DNA from: Phoenix dactylifera
Lineage: Eukaryota; Streptophyta; Magnoliopsida; Arecales; Arecaceae
DNA length: 64,000 bases
Direction of reading: 5' to 3'
Assembly (NCBI RefSeq): GCF_009389715.1
Contig: NC_052392.1
Span: 30,640,592-30,704,591, forward strand
Both the position numbers and the translations under genes were made by a program. This document shows, piece by piece, positions 49,205 through 61,423 of this stretch. The notes beneath the pieces were generated by a model. That model was not told the DNA's origin. It saw only the letters and a program-made list of their open reading frames with translations, and ran no database searches. Each line of letters opens with the position of its first letter. Position 1 is the stretch's first letter.

Positions 49205-49430
49205 GATATTTTCTTCTAATCTTCTCCTCCTTCTTCTCTTTAATACGAAAACAAATACATCCAATCAAACCAAAAAATAAAAAATCTTAAAATACTCCAA
49301 ACATCTCTCCTTCTTCGATCCATAAGATGCTTTCTAAATAACTCGCTACATATACTGCCATCCAGTCGGCTATCTCATTAGCTACATATGATTGCTTTCG
49401 AATTAGTATTTTACCATCTGATCCAGAATT
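49205..49430 (-). mobile_element. LINE 3'-end fragment
   Basis: The segment parallels 39480-39645: shared words are ACATCCAAT-AAA-CAAAAAATA near the tail and GCTACATA-A, GCCA-CCA, TATCTCATTAGCT/CTATTAGCTTTG in the same order. It therefore looks like a second, diverged copy of the same LINE tail in the same direction. Confidence 0.45.
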
Positions 49431-49770
49431 ATCATTTAGAGAAAAAATATTATATAGAGAAAAAAATATTATACACCTATAATTTTCTTCTAACTTAGTA
49501 GAGAATTTAATTTTTTATTTAATAATTAATGAAAAAAATTTGTATTCATGTAGTATTAAAAATAAGAGGAACCTTTTGAGCTTCCTTTCATGTGAATTTT
49601 TTTTTTTAGATGAGCATGGTAGGATTAGTTTGTTTGTTCGTACGTTTTGTTGTATATTCTTATAAATGGCAAAAACCAAAGTTAAAATTTTTTTCTATCC
49701 TCTTCCTTATTATTAGATTTCCCACGTATGACTTACCATCTTATTGCAAATACAAGATTCTATTGCATGA

Positions 49771-49974
49771 GTTCTTTCGCACTTGTACTAATATATTTGT
49801 GTGATACCATTAAGTTCTTTCCAATTCTATTGGTGGAATATTTGATCATCATTTGATTTTCTTTTCATGCAAGTTCTTTCGCACTTGTACTAATATATTT
49901 GTGTGATACCATTAAGTTCTTTCCAATTCTATTGGTGGAATATTTGATCATCATTTGATTTTCTTTTCATGCAA
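49771..49974. repeat. perfect 102 bp tandem duplication
   Basis: The unit beginning GTTCTTTCGCACTTG and ending TTTTCATGCAA occurs at 49771-49872 and again at 49873-49974. I see no mismatch. Confidence 0.95.
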
Positions 49975-51340
49975 AATATTTTATTTTCTTTCTTTCTCTT
50001 AGTCTAATGGCCATTCTAGCGTGATCTTGAATTTTCTTAGTCGACAGTAAGTCATTGAATTTGCTATTACATTCACTGGCTCAATATTTGTTGGGCATGA
50101 TTTTAACTAATGGCATAATGAATAAGCAAATTGATAAAAATAAATACTAATACTGATACTAATAATAATATCATTATATATATGTAGCACATATATCATA
50201 AAATGTGGTATAGAAAGGTATATAAATTAATACATCCCACCAAAGATATCTTATAGTTACTTATTTCCAATTGAACTCAAAACCAACAAGTTCTTCAATA
50301 AATTATATTTTTCTAAATATGAAATAAATGATGCATATTTCAACTTAAATAACTAGCAAGTGTGTGTTGAACAGATATAGTAAATATCACAATCATCATA
50401 TATCACTAAGATGCAAAGTATAGGAGTTGGAATGGGACTAACAACAAAGAGAGTTGGGAATATGGGATTGAACTCTACTTTTAAAATACAAATAGAAAAG
50501 AATGTAACTTATCCTAAATAATATTTTTTAGCACTTTTAAAGTGGTTGATTTTGTTAGTTGGGAAATCATGTCAAATAGTTAGACTAGTTTAGGGATTTG
50601 TGATTGACCTGATCTATGTAGAAGAATTAGCCCATCTAGGTTTTTAAAACATTGATAATGATCCAATAAAAAATTCCAGATGAGCAACAACGAGCTTTGT
50701 ATTAATATATTATTTTTATGCAGGATTTTTTTCACTATTAAATTGTTTCTCTATCACAAGGTTATTAGTAGAAATGATTTAAAGATATTTTATTTAATGG
50801 AAAAACTATTGACTTTTGACTTAGATGATTATATAATGTTGAAAGTGTTAAGTCTGCTTAGAAGTAAGGAACTCAGATCTTGGACTAGGACCTCTTGCTT
50901 TTGAATTGAATCCTTTCAAAATCATAGTTTTGTTGCACACTTTACTACCAAAATTCTTTATCAATAGATCAGTGGTTCACCTCAAATACAAACAAAATAA
51001 AAAATTAGTATTTCAATCACCTTGAAAAAACAAAAATTAGCATTCCATATGGTAAGACCGGTTATGTGCATCTTTGCTAGTTTTTCCTATCAATCACACT
51101 TTCTACTTAGAATTGCCTAATGTTAAAATATTGCACTCTGAACATTACCTTTTTCTTTTTCTCTCTAGAGGAGATTAACCCAAAATTTCTGTTTTGCATT
51201 CATATTTTTACATTAACTAGGTTTTTTTTATAGTAATCACACTCCTCTAGTAAGAAGATCTTCTTCATTGTGGTGCATCTCTATCTATTTGACCTTGGAT
51301 GATTTACATTAGATGGTTCTCCTCCCTTCCAAAAAAATCA
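49975..51340. other. AT-rich intergenic DNA
   Basis: No gene or named repeat was recognised. Confidence 0.5.
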
Positions 51341-51500
51341 CACTACAAAAAAAAATCTTTTCCGGCATTTTTTAGAGCCTATACCGACGCTTATAAGCAT
51401 CGGTAATTTTTGTACCGACGCTTTTAAAAGCATCGTAAAAGTATCGTGTAGGTGGAGGTGGAAACTTTTTCTGCCAACGCTTTTAAGGGCCTATATATTA
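51341..51500 (+). mobile_element. CACTA (En/Spm-type) transposon terminus
   Basis: The end reads CACTACAAAAAAAAA and is followed by subterminal direct and inverted ACCGACGCTT-ATAAG-GCATCGGTA units (51388-51450), the standard subterminal layout of plant CACTA elements. The opposite terminus was not found, so this is a truncated or solo end. Confidence 0.7.
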
Positions 51501-52448
51501 TAATTGTGGGGACGGCCCTCGTTTTTGAAGGCTTGCTTTGGTGTCCAGCAGCTTGATCCTATGTTCCTCTAGTTCTATTTTACTAATACAGCACAATTCA
51601 TTTAGAAAAAAAAAAAAGTATATATGAACAAGAACTTGCACAAGGTTTAGCTGTACTAATTAAATATAACTAGCCAAGAAATCAAATTGCTTGACCCTAT
51701 TCTAAGCACAACAAAGTCACTTAAAATATAGACTTGCTAATTAAAATATAGCTTGTACTGAAGGGCAGGATGGTTAGCTGAAGGCATTGTTTGGTGGATG
51801 GACCCGAACTATAAGCCCAAATTTGGGCTTTGACCATGTGAGCTCAGACTTGAGATGCAAAGAATGGAGGCATGCTTGGGTTGGAAGCCAAGGTTGTTCA
51901 TGAATGCCAAGGAGAAGACTTCACCACCAATGCCTCCTGGATTCATAAATTGGTAGTGTACCAAGGTGGGAGGGGCCCTCAAGGTCCGTATCCTGCCATC
52001 ATTGCTCACATGGGGTTTAGTCTCCCAAGGCTGCACCAGCCATCAGGATGATAAGATATTGTGTACATTTGGCCAGAAGTTTTGTGCGCCTTCGTTTTTG
52101 GCTTCCCTCTTGCTGAGGAGTGAATAGTGTTTTCTGGTTTTGGTTATGCTTCTTTTTTAGGTGGGGATCATCAATATCTACTGTCCCAAACAAACCACAG
52201 AACCTATCATGATTCAGCATAGACTTGGTAGGCAATTCAGTGTCATTCATGGCGTTCTATGTAGTGCAGTTTGGTATGGTTTGGCCAAGACCAGCTTGTA
52301 CTGCTGTAATGGCCTATGGGTTCTATATTGGTCCCACTTCTGCAGCCAGAATTATTCCAATAAGATGGTAATGTTGAAATATTCAATAGCTCACTCGTCT
52401 TTCTCGCATATATCACATGATTTTAACCATTTTCGTTTGTACCAATAT
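51501..52448. other. intergenic DNA with unrecognised frames
   Basis: Two overlapping minus-strand frames (51809-52036 and 52017-52250) of about 75 codons are unlike anything I know. No gene is supported. Confidence 0.4.
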
Positions 52449-52965
52449 TGCAACAATCTAGGATCTCACCCAAAAAACTAGCCAAAAAATATTATTTGAG
52501 TTTCTTAGCTTTGTAGAGATATCCAATATCTATCTAATACATAGCCGATGCGGAACTAAATAGACGTTCGTATGGGCCCTCACATACTCTCCCGTTTTAG
52601 ACATGGCGTCCTCGCCCGGCTAAGAGTCCAACTCCTTTCAAATCCAATCACAAGTACCATAAGTCTGATCACAAATATCCTGATCAGTTCGTGTTAACTC
52701 AAATGGGCTCATACTGTAGTATCCCTTAATCCACATAGATTATGGACTGCATTCTCTCTAATACTAATTGTAACAACCAAAGACCTTATCCAAAAAGGCC
52801 AACCAGAAGTAGGGCTGTTAATGAGCCGAGCTGCTCGGGCTCGGCTTGGTAAAAGCCCGGCTCGGGCTCGGCTCGTTAGTCAAACGAGCCCGAGCCCGAG
52901 CCTAATATGAGGCTCGTTTACATCCGAGCTCGAGCCCGAGCAGCTCACGAGCCCAAACGAGCTTG

Positions 52966-53744
52966 GGCCTTTGGCTATTTGCTGAATGCTGATTGATTAG
53001 TCTCCCATGGCCATGGGCCCACCCGGCCAGCCCACTCTCCAGCCGGACCAGCCCCCACCGTCCATAGACCCAGATTGTGATCACCACCACTCACCAGATC
53101 CAGATGCTCATCAGCTCATGCGATGCCCTAGTCTCCTCCTGAGTCCTGTCTCCCTCTCGGCCGCCTCTCCCACTCGACAGTCGACTCCCAAGTCCCAGCC
53201 CTCCCCCGATTTCGGCCTCTCCCACTCGACTCCCAGCCCTCCCAGCCCTTCCGGCCTTCCCCTTCCGGCGACGACCCCCTTCCGGCGACGATCCCCTTCC
53301 GGCGACGATCCCCTTCCGGCCTTCCCCTTCCGGTCTGCCTCCCCCTTCGTAGGCTTGAAGGCTGAAGCCCCAGCCCCGCCGCGCTCCGCCTCCCTTCGCC
53401 CGCACGCCGCGCCGCCGAACCCCTCTGAACCCCTCCGGCCCTCCTTCTCCTCCGAACCCCTCACCCCTTCCATCATCTGGACGACTGGACGGCTGGACCT
53501 CGACGAGACGACGACTCGATCAGTCGATCCCTCGACTTGCTCCTCCCGGATCTTCCCCGACTCCGAGTCTCCGACTTGCTGAGTTGCTGCAGCGCTGACC
53601 CCCGACCGGCGACCGGCCGACCCCGACTTGCTGGTGAGTTTCCTCTTCTCCCCTCCGAGTCTTTGCTCCTCAATCCTCAGTCCTCAACTCCTCAACCGTC
53701 CATCATCTGTTTCACTGTTTGATTTTATCTATTATTATTTCTTT
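52966..53744 (+). other. GC-rich leader of the hAT element
   Basis: A C-rich stretch with repeated CCTTCCGGCGACGATCCC phrases at 53262-53320 and no domain in any frame. A good splice donor, CTGGTGAGTTTCC, lies at about 53629, suggesting a 5' untranslated exon followed by an intron. Confidence 0.6.
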
Positions 53745-55529
53745 ATGAAAAATTTGTTTGGGAGGAGGGCTGAATGTTATGCTTTCAAGTTTTTAAAGAT
53801 GTTTATAGTGCATGAGTATCCTTTTAGGATGGTGGAACATCAGTTCTTTGTTTTATTCTATAAAGCTCTTAACCCAAAATTTGAGCTAATAAAGCGGGTT
53901 GCTTTGAGAAATGACTGCATGAAAATGTTTGCAATTGAGAAGCAAAAGTTGAGGTCAATGTTAAGAAATGTTGATAGAATTAGCTTAACGACTGATCTAT
54001 GGACCTCAAATCAAACAATAGGGTACATTTGTATCACTGGACATTTCTTAGATTCTGAATGGAAGTTGCAAAAGAGAATTTTAAATTTTTGTAGCTTGGC
54101 ACCTCCCCACACGGGAATTGCTATTGCTGATTGTATTCTTCAGTGTCTAACTGAATGGGAGATTGAAGATAAGGTTTCCACTATTACGTTAGATAATGCA
54201 TCTTCGAATGACACAGCAGTTAAAGTCTTGAGGGATAATTTTGCAATCAAAGGAAAGCTTTACTTCAGTGGAAAAATATTTCATGTTCGCTGTTGTGCAC
54301 ATGTTTTGAACCTAATGGTACAAGATGGTTTAGCAGAAATACGGGATGTAATTGAGAATATCCGCGAAAGTGTGAAATATCTGAAGATGTCTCCTTCACG
54401 ACTTCATAAGTTTACTGAAATTGTTAAACAGTTGAAGTTGTCAACCTCTAAAATTCTTCAACTTGATGTGCCTACTCGATGGAACTCAACATATGAAATG
54501 CTAGAGTCGGCATTGGAGTTCAAACCGGTGTTTCCAATGTACAAGGAAAGAGACTCCAACTATAAATGGTTACCATCCGAGGAGGACTGGATACGAGCTA
54601 CAGAGGTTTCAAAATTTTTGAAAATTTTTAATGAAGTCACAGAAGTGTTCTCAAGACGTCAATATCCAACTTCAAATTTGTTCCTTAATGAAATTTGGAG
54701 AGTGAAGGAGAAATTAAATGATATGTCCTTTGATACTAGAGATTTTGTGGTGCGCATGACTCGAAGAATGAATGAAAAATTTGAGAAGTATTGGGGAGAC
54801 TGTAACTTACTAATGGCAATTGGAGCAGTTTTGGATCCTCGCTGTAAAATGCAGCTCATTGTATTTTGTTTTCCACAAATTTATGGTGAGGATGTTTTTC
54901 AACGCCATATTGATGATGTTCATGAAGCTTTAGATATGCTCTACAAGGAATATGTATCTTCAGATGGACAAATAGATGTTGATGCTAGCAATATCCCAAG
55001 TATCTCCTCCAAACTGAAAAACAAAAGAAGGGCTAATCATCGGTTTCATATGTGGTCTCAACAACATAGGAATGCTATTCCTTCAAACAAAACTGAGTTG
55101 GACATGTATCTAGAAGAAGATATTTTCAAGCCTAGTGATGAAGACTATGACAAGTTTGATGCTTTAAATTGGTGGAAAGCCAACACTTTAAAATATCGCT
55201 ATCTATCAAAAATGGCTCGGGACATACTATCCATTCCTATTACTACTGTTGCTTCAGAGGCTGCATTTAGTGCTGGAGGTAGAGTGCTTGATCAATATCG
55301 TAGCTCTTTGAAGCCTGAGACTGTACAAGCTTTGATTTGTACTGGAGATTGGTTGCGTCAAGAGCTTGGATTGGAGCAGTCATCAAATGTAAGTATCATT
55401 TATAGTATTTAATATATCTTTTAGTAGTTAGTTTTTCAATTTATAATTTCTGGTTTCTTGTTTAATTTGCAGGTTGATGAAGAGTTTACGCAATGGAACA
55501 CCGAGACTGGTCTAAACGAGAGTACTTGA
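53745..55529 (+). CDS. hAT transposase lacking the BED zinc finger, two exons
   Basis: Exon 53745-55388, GT-AG intron, exon 55473-55529; 566 residues from the first in-frame ATG. The core is uninterrupted: HEYPFRMVEH near the start, the first catalytic region (ISLTTDLWTSNQTIGYICIT, then GHFLDSEWKL), TLDNASSND, HVRCCAHVLNLMVQDGL, LDVPTRWNSTYEML, and the C-terminal dimerisation domain (LDMYLEED, then FDALNWWKAN, YRYLSKMARDILSIPITTVA, SEAAFSAGGRVLDQYRSSL). Full-length hAT transposases carry an N-terminal BED zinc finger that binds the ends. None is encoded here, and the preceding sequence is GC-rich leader and intron. The final exon adds VDEEFTQWNTETGLNEST. The protein may be catalytically intact yet unable to bind its own ends alone. 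Confidence 0.88.
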
Positions 55530-56481
55530 GAACTTGAGATTTATTATGTTTATTGTGTTTCTTGAACTCTTTTGTAGAACTTGATTTGTATGGGATGTTT
55601 TTTAGTTTGTTGAGGATGACCGATATTTTGTCATGTACTCATGTTAGATCTCCACCTTTAATGGGGAAAGTGTTATGGATCCATTTCCAAGCACTTCTTT
55701 GGTAGTGCACCCTCTTTTCCCTTTGGATACTTACAGGTAGAGAAACATGAGAAAGGTGGATCATTTTGAAAGCAATGTCAATTTCATGAAAGCAGAACCA
55801 GGATCATGAAAGCAATGTCAATTTCATCATATTGCAGAACCAGGATCATTTTGATATATAACAGTATCATGTAATTTTGATCTTAGGATGCCATGATGCT
55901 TGGTTTCCTATCTTATATATGCTATTGACATCATAAGAGAATCATGTATTCGTATATGGATGTGGGACATCAAGGGATCTTGCATGGATGCAAGCTGTTT
56001 GTGGTTACCATTATTGATTATAAGGCCGCGAGCACATCTTCTGCATTCTTAACAATTATCAATGTATTGTGTTCTTGTACTTCTTTGTCCCTTTTTTCAA
56101 GAGCCTTCAATTATTCAAATTATTTCTATGTTGTTTCAAGGAAACAAGAAACAGACCACCGAGCTCGTACCGAGCCCGAGCCCGAGCTCGGGCTCGTTCA
56201 GGAGCTCGTAATTGAAACGAGCTTTACGAGCTCGAGCCCGAGCCTTTGCTTTACCAAGCGAGCCCGAGCCCGAGCCCAATACAGAGCTCGTTACCGAGCC
56301 CGAGCCCGAGCTACTGTGAAACGAGCCGAGCCGAGCTTTCCCAGGCTCGGGCTCGGCTCGGCTCGTTAACAGCCCTAACCAGAAGATATTATTTAGGTTC
56401 TTTAGCTCTGTATAAGTAATCAAGCTCTACCTAGTATATAGTCGATGTGGAACTAAATATATATGTGCATAGATCCTCACA

Positions 56482-58339
56482 CCTATATATTTGGTTCGCA
56501 AGTATTCTAATAAAAAGTTATTTTGTGAGTAGCATTTCAAGTTGTCATGGTTGAGAGCAATATTTAAAAGTAAATCTAATAGACTTATAAATAACTAATT
56601 AGCCTGATAGACCATCTAAATTGAAGATCTAATGTTAACATAATTCACAACAAAAGATGAAAAAAAAAATATCTATGTTTTGCTGATATTTAACCTAAAC
56701 AACAAGTGGGTGTCAAAATGGATGATTTTACAAGAATAATAACATATTTTTTATAATTTATTTATTAAAACTTATTGAAATTAAATCTATCTATATTTTA
56801 AAAACGTGTAGATCATGATCAAGAAAAATGAATGTAGATTTTTGACTTATATGCCCCACAATGTAGTTTGGCATATCAGGGCTTTTGATACAATCTATTT
56901 TTGTATCAGCTGGAAGTATAAGTTAAAAATCACCAAAGCATATAATCATTTCTCTCTACACACACAAACATATATAATGTGATCATCAAATTGATTGACC
57001 TATTGACCTATAATTAATTGTGGAGTTGATAATTTTATTAATCAAAGATCTAATATTGAGTGTGAAGTCTATATAACAATTATTCATAGTTTCAAAAGAT
57101 ATTGATATCAGCTTTAACTTACATCCTCCTCATTTTTTCATAGTTAGTATATCAACTGATGGAATCTCCCCCGATTGAATTGGAAAGCATAATTACATTT
57201 CTTTTAAGATCAGGATCATATTATTTCATTTTAAATTTCTTGAAAGCATAGTTAATCATAAGGTATAACTCATAATTGAACTCGTCGACTTTTATTTTTT
57301 TTTAAAGAAAACAAAGTCTAGACTGATGGAGCCACATTCATGAAAGCTTCTGATTAAGTCCTTCTCGGTTCATAGGCATTAGTTTCTTTTTTAAGACAAG
57401 AACATATGCCATGATCTGTTTATGTTAGAGAGTTAATTTCATAATTCAAAACAAACTAGTATAATAAGTCACTAATCTAGACAATTTGGAGTGTGACAAT
57501 TCACTCCTATGGGCGATTTCCACCCCAGAAAACCATACACAAGCACACGCAAAGGACCCTGCTATGGGCCACTGGTGTTAAATTCCATGTGACACAAAGT
57601 AAGTTGCCTCCTCTTTTTGTAACAGAACTTGGCTTGAATGAGAGCCAATGGCAAAGTAATGTGACGAAACTTAGCAACTATACATGTATTTCAAAACCAA
57701 GGCCGACCCTAAATAGTTGGGATAAGGCTTGATAGTTACAATTATGGTTATGTATTTCAAGCCATGCCAACTATGCCACCCTTCTGCGATCATAGATGAT
57801 AAATCATGGTCATCCATCTCATCAATTATGGCGATCAGTTGCAATTGACTTATTAATTGCAAAAAAAAAAAATTTGATTATTTTCTCATAACTCGAAAGA
57901 TGAAGAGAACCCTTAGAAATCATCTCTTTTACTACATAAGCATCCAAACAGATGAATGACACTAGGAATTACAACCTTTCATACGTTGAATTGGTCTTGG
58001 TGTTGCCTTAAAGCCAGTAGGCCTTTCTTTCTTCTAAACTTTGTCTACTTTTCACACCGAAGCAGATCAAATATTTGGACTAATCTAGCTCATCAACGTT
58101 GGAAGGCTGTTGGAAGAAACAGGGGAAGCTTGAAAGAAGATTTGAAGACTTTATTGATTGATTTCTTTCTTACATGATATGTCCTATTTATAACATTACA
58201 TTGACGGAATAACCGACTAATAGATATGATAACAGATTAACTAAAAACAGATAGAACGGTTGAAGTAGTTATTCACAGTTCTTGAAGTTCTTGGAGTGAA
58301 GTGTATCCGGAATACAGGAAGATGAGAAGAGAAGCAGAG
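56482..58339. other. intergenic DNA, no recognised gene
   Basis: No supported feature. The right end would be expected to hold the missing membrane-domain exons of the ABCG gene, but no such frame is seen. Confidence 0.5.
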
Positions 58340-60490
58340 TTAAGTTTGGTCCTCAATATTGTGTAGCATCTGAGTAATTCGGAGCGCTGTTGTCGAATCA
58401 AGACCAGATGTTGGTTCATCTGGAAAAAGAAGTGAAGGATCGAGTAGGATTTCATTTCCAATACAGAATCTTGCTCTCCCACCACCAGAAATTCCTCTCA
58501 CTAGAGCTCTCCCTATCATCATATCTTGGCAACTGCAGTAGAAACAATATTCTCATTCTCATAATGGCATATAGAGCATATCATGGTCTTTTTTTGTTGA
58601 ACAAGAAAACACCATCTCTGATAGAATACCATGATAAATGTATTTGGATACTTGTGGCAGACAAAAGTACATATAAATATTACATGCCATCTGTATCTAT
58701 AATGTTTTGGAGTTTAATCCCTAGCAATGGTAGAGAGAGGCTGGGATTTACTTCAGCATGTTTGGCCTGCCTACCTACAGCTTATTAATTCCATACCATC
58801 CTTATAGAAGTGTAAAGCAATTGCATCCAGATGAGCTAATAGTTAAATCATATGCATCTGTTACAGCATCTGAAAACAAAGGAAAATAAAATAACAAGAC
58901 CAATCACTAGAGAAAACAGATATAAAACTGCTTGAAGGCATTTTTTTCTTTTACGAGAAATGGTGAAAGTCCCACTCATCCTACAATTACCTAGGTCTAG
59001 ATTTTTAGAGACACACTTCCAAAGAATTGAAACCAGAACCTCAAATTAAATGTCTGTTTCATGCATTTTAAGATCCTAGCACTGATGCTAGTTTTTTAAC
59101 ATATATTAAAAGGAAGTATGATGCATTAAACACTACCTAAAGCCAAGGTGGGAGGGAAACAAAGTGATTGAATAGAGGTGTCTTGTATGTATGACAATCA
59201 TTCTCTTGAAAAGGGAAAAAAGGTGTTATGATACAGATTTGCTAGTTGTAAATATCTTAACTGATAATTGTAACCGAAAGCACTTACTTTAGCATCCAAC
59301 ATTATACTTTGAAGCCCCAGAAAAGATATTAGTACTATAAGACTTTAGTAGTTGTTATAGTTACATGTACTAACTAATTTGGTTCCTTGTATGCAAAGGT
59401 TAAACACTTGCTACTTGAGGGCCTATAATCCTTGTTTGTAAAATGTACTATGAAAGCTCCTCTATTATTTAATTTTTTCTTGTGGCCGACAAAAAGCCAG
59501 CATAACGTCGATCAATTGATAACATTTGTAAATGGCTATTCCTTTTCCATTTCTCAAACCCTCCCTCTGAAATTGACACAATGGAGTTACCCAACTGCAA
59601 AGATATGTAAACCCTTGGTATTCACAGGATCGAGACAACAAACCAACTGATCCTTTGCCCATGCACAATCATTTTTGTATGATTGGTACTGTGATCTTTA
59701 ACACATAAATCATATTTTCCCAAACATATATTGCCAAGTATTAAGGACTGGTTCTGATGGTTAAAGAAGTCACCTTTCTAGTCCAAGTTCAGAGATGACA
59801 TCCATAGCCCTTTCTTCCTTCTGCTGTTTTGTTAATTTTTTCAGAAGACGGAGAAGAGCAGCATATGTCAAGGTTTCTCTCACTGTTAGGTGTGGAAAAA
59901 CAACATCATCTTGTAGCACAAAACCGATCCTGTGCATCACCAAAAATTTATTATGAGGTGCCAAACTATCTATGGTAACTCATCATTTTTTCCTTAAAAA
60001 TTATCAAAACTGGTGTAAGTTAAGGATTAACATTGTAACGATTGATGAATGTATGTGTTTAATTATATGACTAACCATTGTCACACCTTTGTTTGAGCCA
60101 TTTGGAGTATGGTTGGTCATTGTAAGTGATGCTGCCACCATGACCCTTTATGTTCGCCCTTCCACTGAGCAGGTTCAGCAAAGTTGTTTTGCCACCTCCT
60201 GATGGTCCCATGAGAGCCAGTATCTCGCCCCGGAAAACAGAACCAGTGACCCTTCTGAGAATGTACTTTGTGGCAGATGGGCTATTTGCAAGCTTCACCA
60301 ATATCTTGTATCTCACATCTGAAAATTGTGGGCAGTTGGGGGAGTAATTAATATAGCAGAGGAAACATACAGGTGATCATAACTCGAGAAACTACTCATC
60401 ATGTGATGTCACCTTTAGGTATATGGGCAAAGTGGGCTCTATCTGCATTGCTTTCCAGATTTCAGGAACCAACCCTTTCTTGGAAGACAT
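58340..60490 (-). pseudogene. ABCG half-transporter, nucleotide-binding part only
   Basis: Minus-strand exons about 60413-60490 (SSKKGLVPEIWKAMQIEPTL, PIYLK), 60087-60318 (Walker [10 protein letters not shown]), 59774-59929 ([20 protein letters not shown]) and 58340-58532 (RGISGG signature, Walker B region [19 protein letters not shown]). The order and residues match the ATP-binding half of plant ABCG (white-brown complex) exporters, nearest the ABCG22/27 group. Evidence for loss: the frame stops right after HNIEDQT, no six-helix membrane domain follows, the signature reads SGGGRAR instead of SGGERKR, the usual LDEPTSG is PDEPTSG, and I could not join the first two exons in frame with a GT-AG intron. 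The 60087-59929 junction is in frame. It is probably a truncated pseudogene. Confidence 0.75.
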
Positions 60491-61182
60491 AGGTGACTCA
60501 TTCACTGCATCATCTTTTATTTTGAAAATTATGTTAGAATACATATGGAACCTTGAGTCAAAAGCTGTCTTAGAAAATTGCTTCATGTGATTTTCTTTTA
60601 TTTTATAGTCTCATTTTAAATTGTCGCTATTTTAGCCTTTCTAAAAAAAAGGCTTCCCTTACTTTTCAGACACACGCATACAAAAAAAAAAAAAAAAAAA
60701 AAAAAAAACCAAAACATATCAGCTGCTGTGCAAGTCCACTTCATGTAAATTAACTTCAAGGCTCATACTGCAAATATAACTTGGAGCTCTTTGGAAACTG
60801 CTGCGCAGAAAAGGCAAGCAGTTTTTTGTAATATTAAAGCTTGCTTCTAACTTGTGAAAGAGAGCTGTAGGGATGGTGCATCCCTTCAGTTGGGTGAAAG
60901 TTGTCTTGTTCTTTACTGCAGGAGCAAGCCATTAAGAATTAGCAAATCCTGGAGAATGGAGAGATTTGTGTTATTAGTGAATTGCTTTAACTTTCATTAC
61001 ATCAGCCATATAAGATTCAGCACATGTGACTAGGGCATCATTTTAGTTGAATCAAATTTCAAGCTTTCAACAAATAATCCTTCAGTAACAAGGTTGCTAA
61101 TGCCAAGAATGCTAATAAAAATAGTAAAAATGCTGCTCCAAGGTCCTATAGATATCGAACTTGAAGCTCTTGAAGATGAGAA
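60491..61182. other. intron or intergenic DNA of the ABCG locus
   Basis: No coding stretch is recognised. A 27-base A run lies at 60682-60708. Confidence 0.45.
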
Positions 61183-61388
61183 TCATTTAAGGACAGAAAG
61201 TGTACAAGCGACCGGATTAAATGGGCCAACGCCAGCAATAGAAGGCCTACAAATGACATGCCCAATTTCCTTTAAGGTTCCAGGACAGTGATGGACTAGT
61301 CCATCGATATCAACTGAGAATCGTGCACTCGTTGCACGTGTCCTACTGAAATTACCTCTTGTTGATTCCACTTTCCTCGTAAAATTAT

Positions 61389-61423
<35 letters not shown>

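Larger units (their letters stand above)
52810..56377 (+). mobile_element. complete hAT (Ac-like) transposon
   Basis: 3568 bp. The termini are TAGGGCTGTTAA and TTAACAGCCCTA, extending to a 22 bp inverted repeat with one mismatch. The 8 bp target duplication ACCAGAAG is perfect (52802-52809 and 56378-56385). Both ends carry dense GAGCCC/GAGCTC/GCTCGG arrays (about 52820-52965 and 56160-56365). In order inside: GC-rich leader, transposase gene on the plus strand with one 3' intron, and a 40 bp-period duplication in the 3' untranslated part (about 55759-55850). Confidence 0.95.
52449..56481 (-). mobile_element. TRIM element split by a nested hAT transposon
   Basis: In minus orientation the 3' LTR is 52449-52584 (136 bp), then purine tract and internal sequence (52585-52768), and the 5' LTR is 52769-52809 plus 56386-56481. 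Removing the hAT element and one copy of its 8 bp duplication restores an LTR of exactly 137 bp (41 + 96), matching the other copies. The degraded USE reads AGTTCCACATCGAC here. Confidence 0.88.

Noticed and set aside
53007-53582. 191-codon frame in the hAT leader as a possible N-terminal transposase exon
   Set aside because: It has no BED finger residues, is Pro/Ser-rich with repeated CCTTCCGGCG phrases, and is in a different frame.
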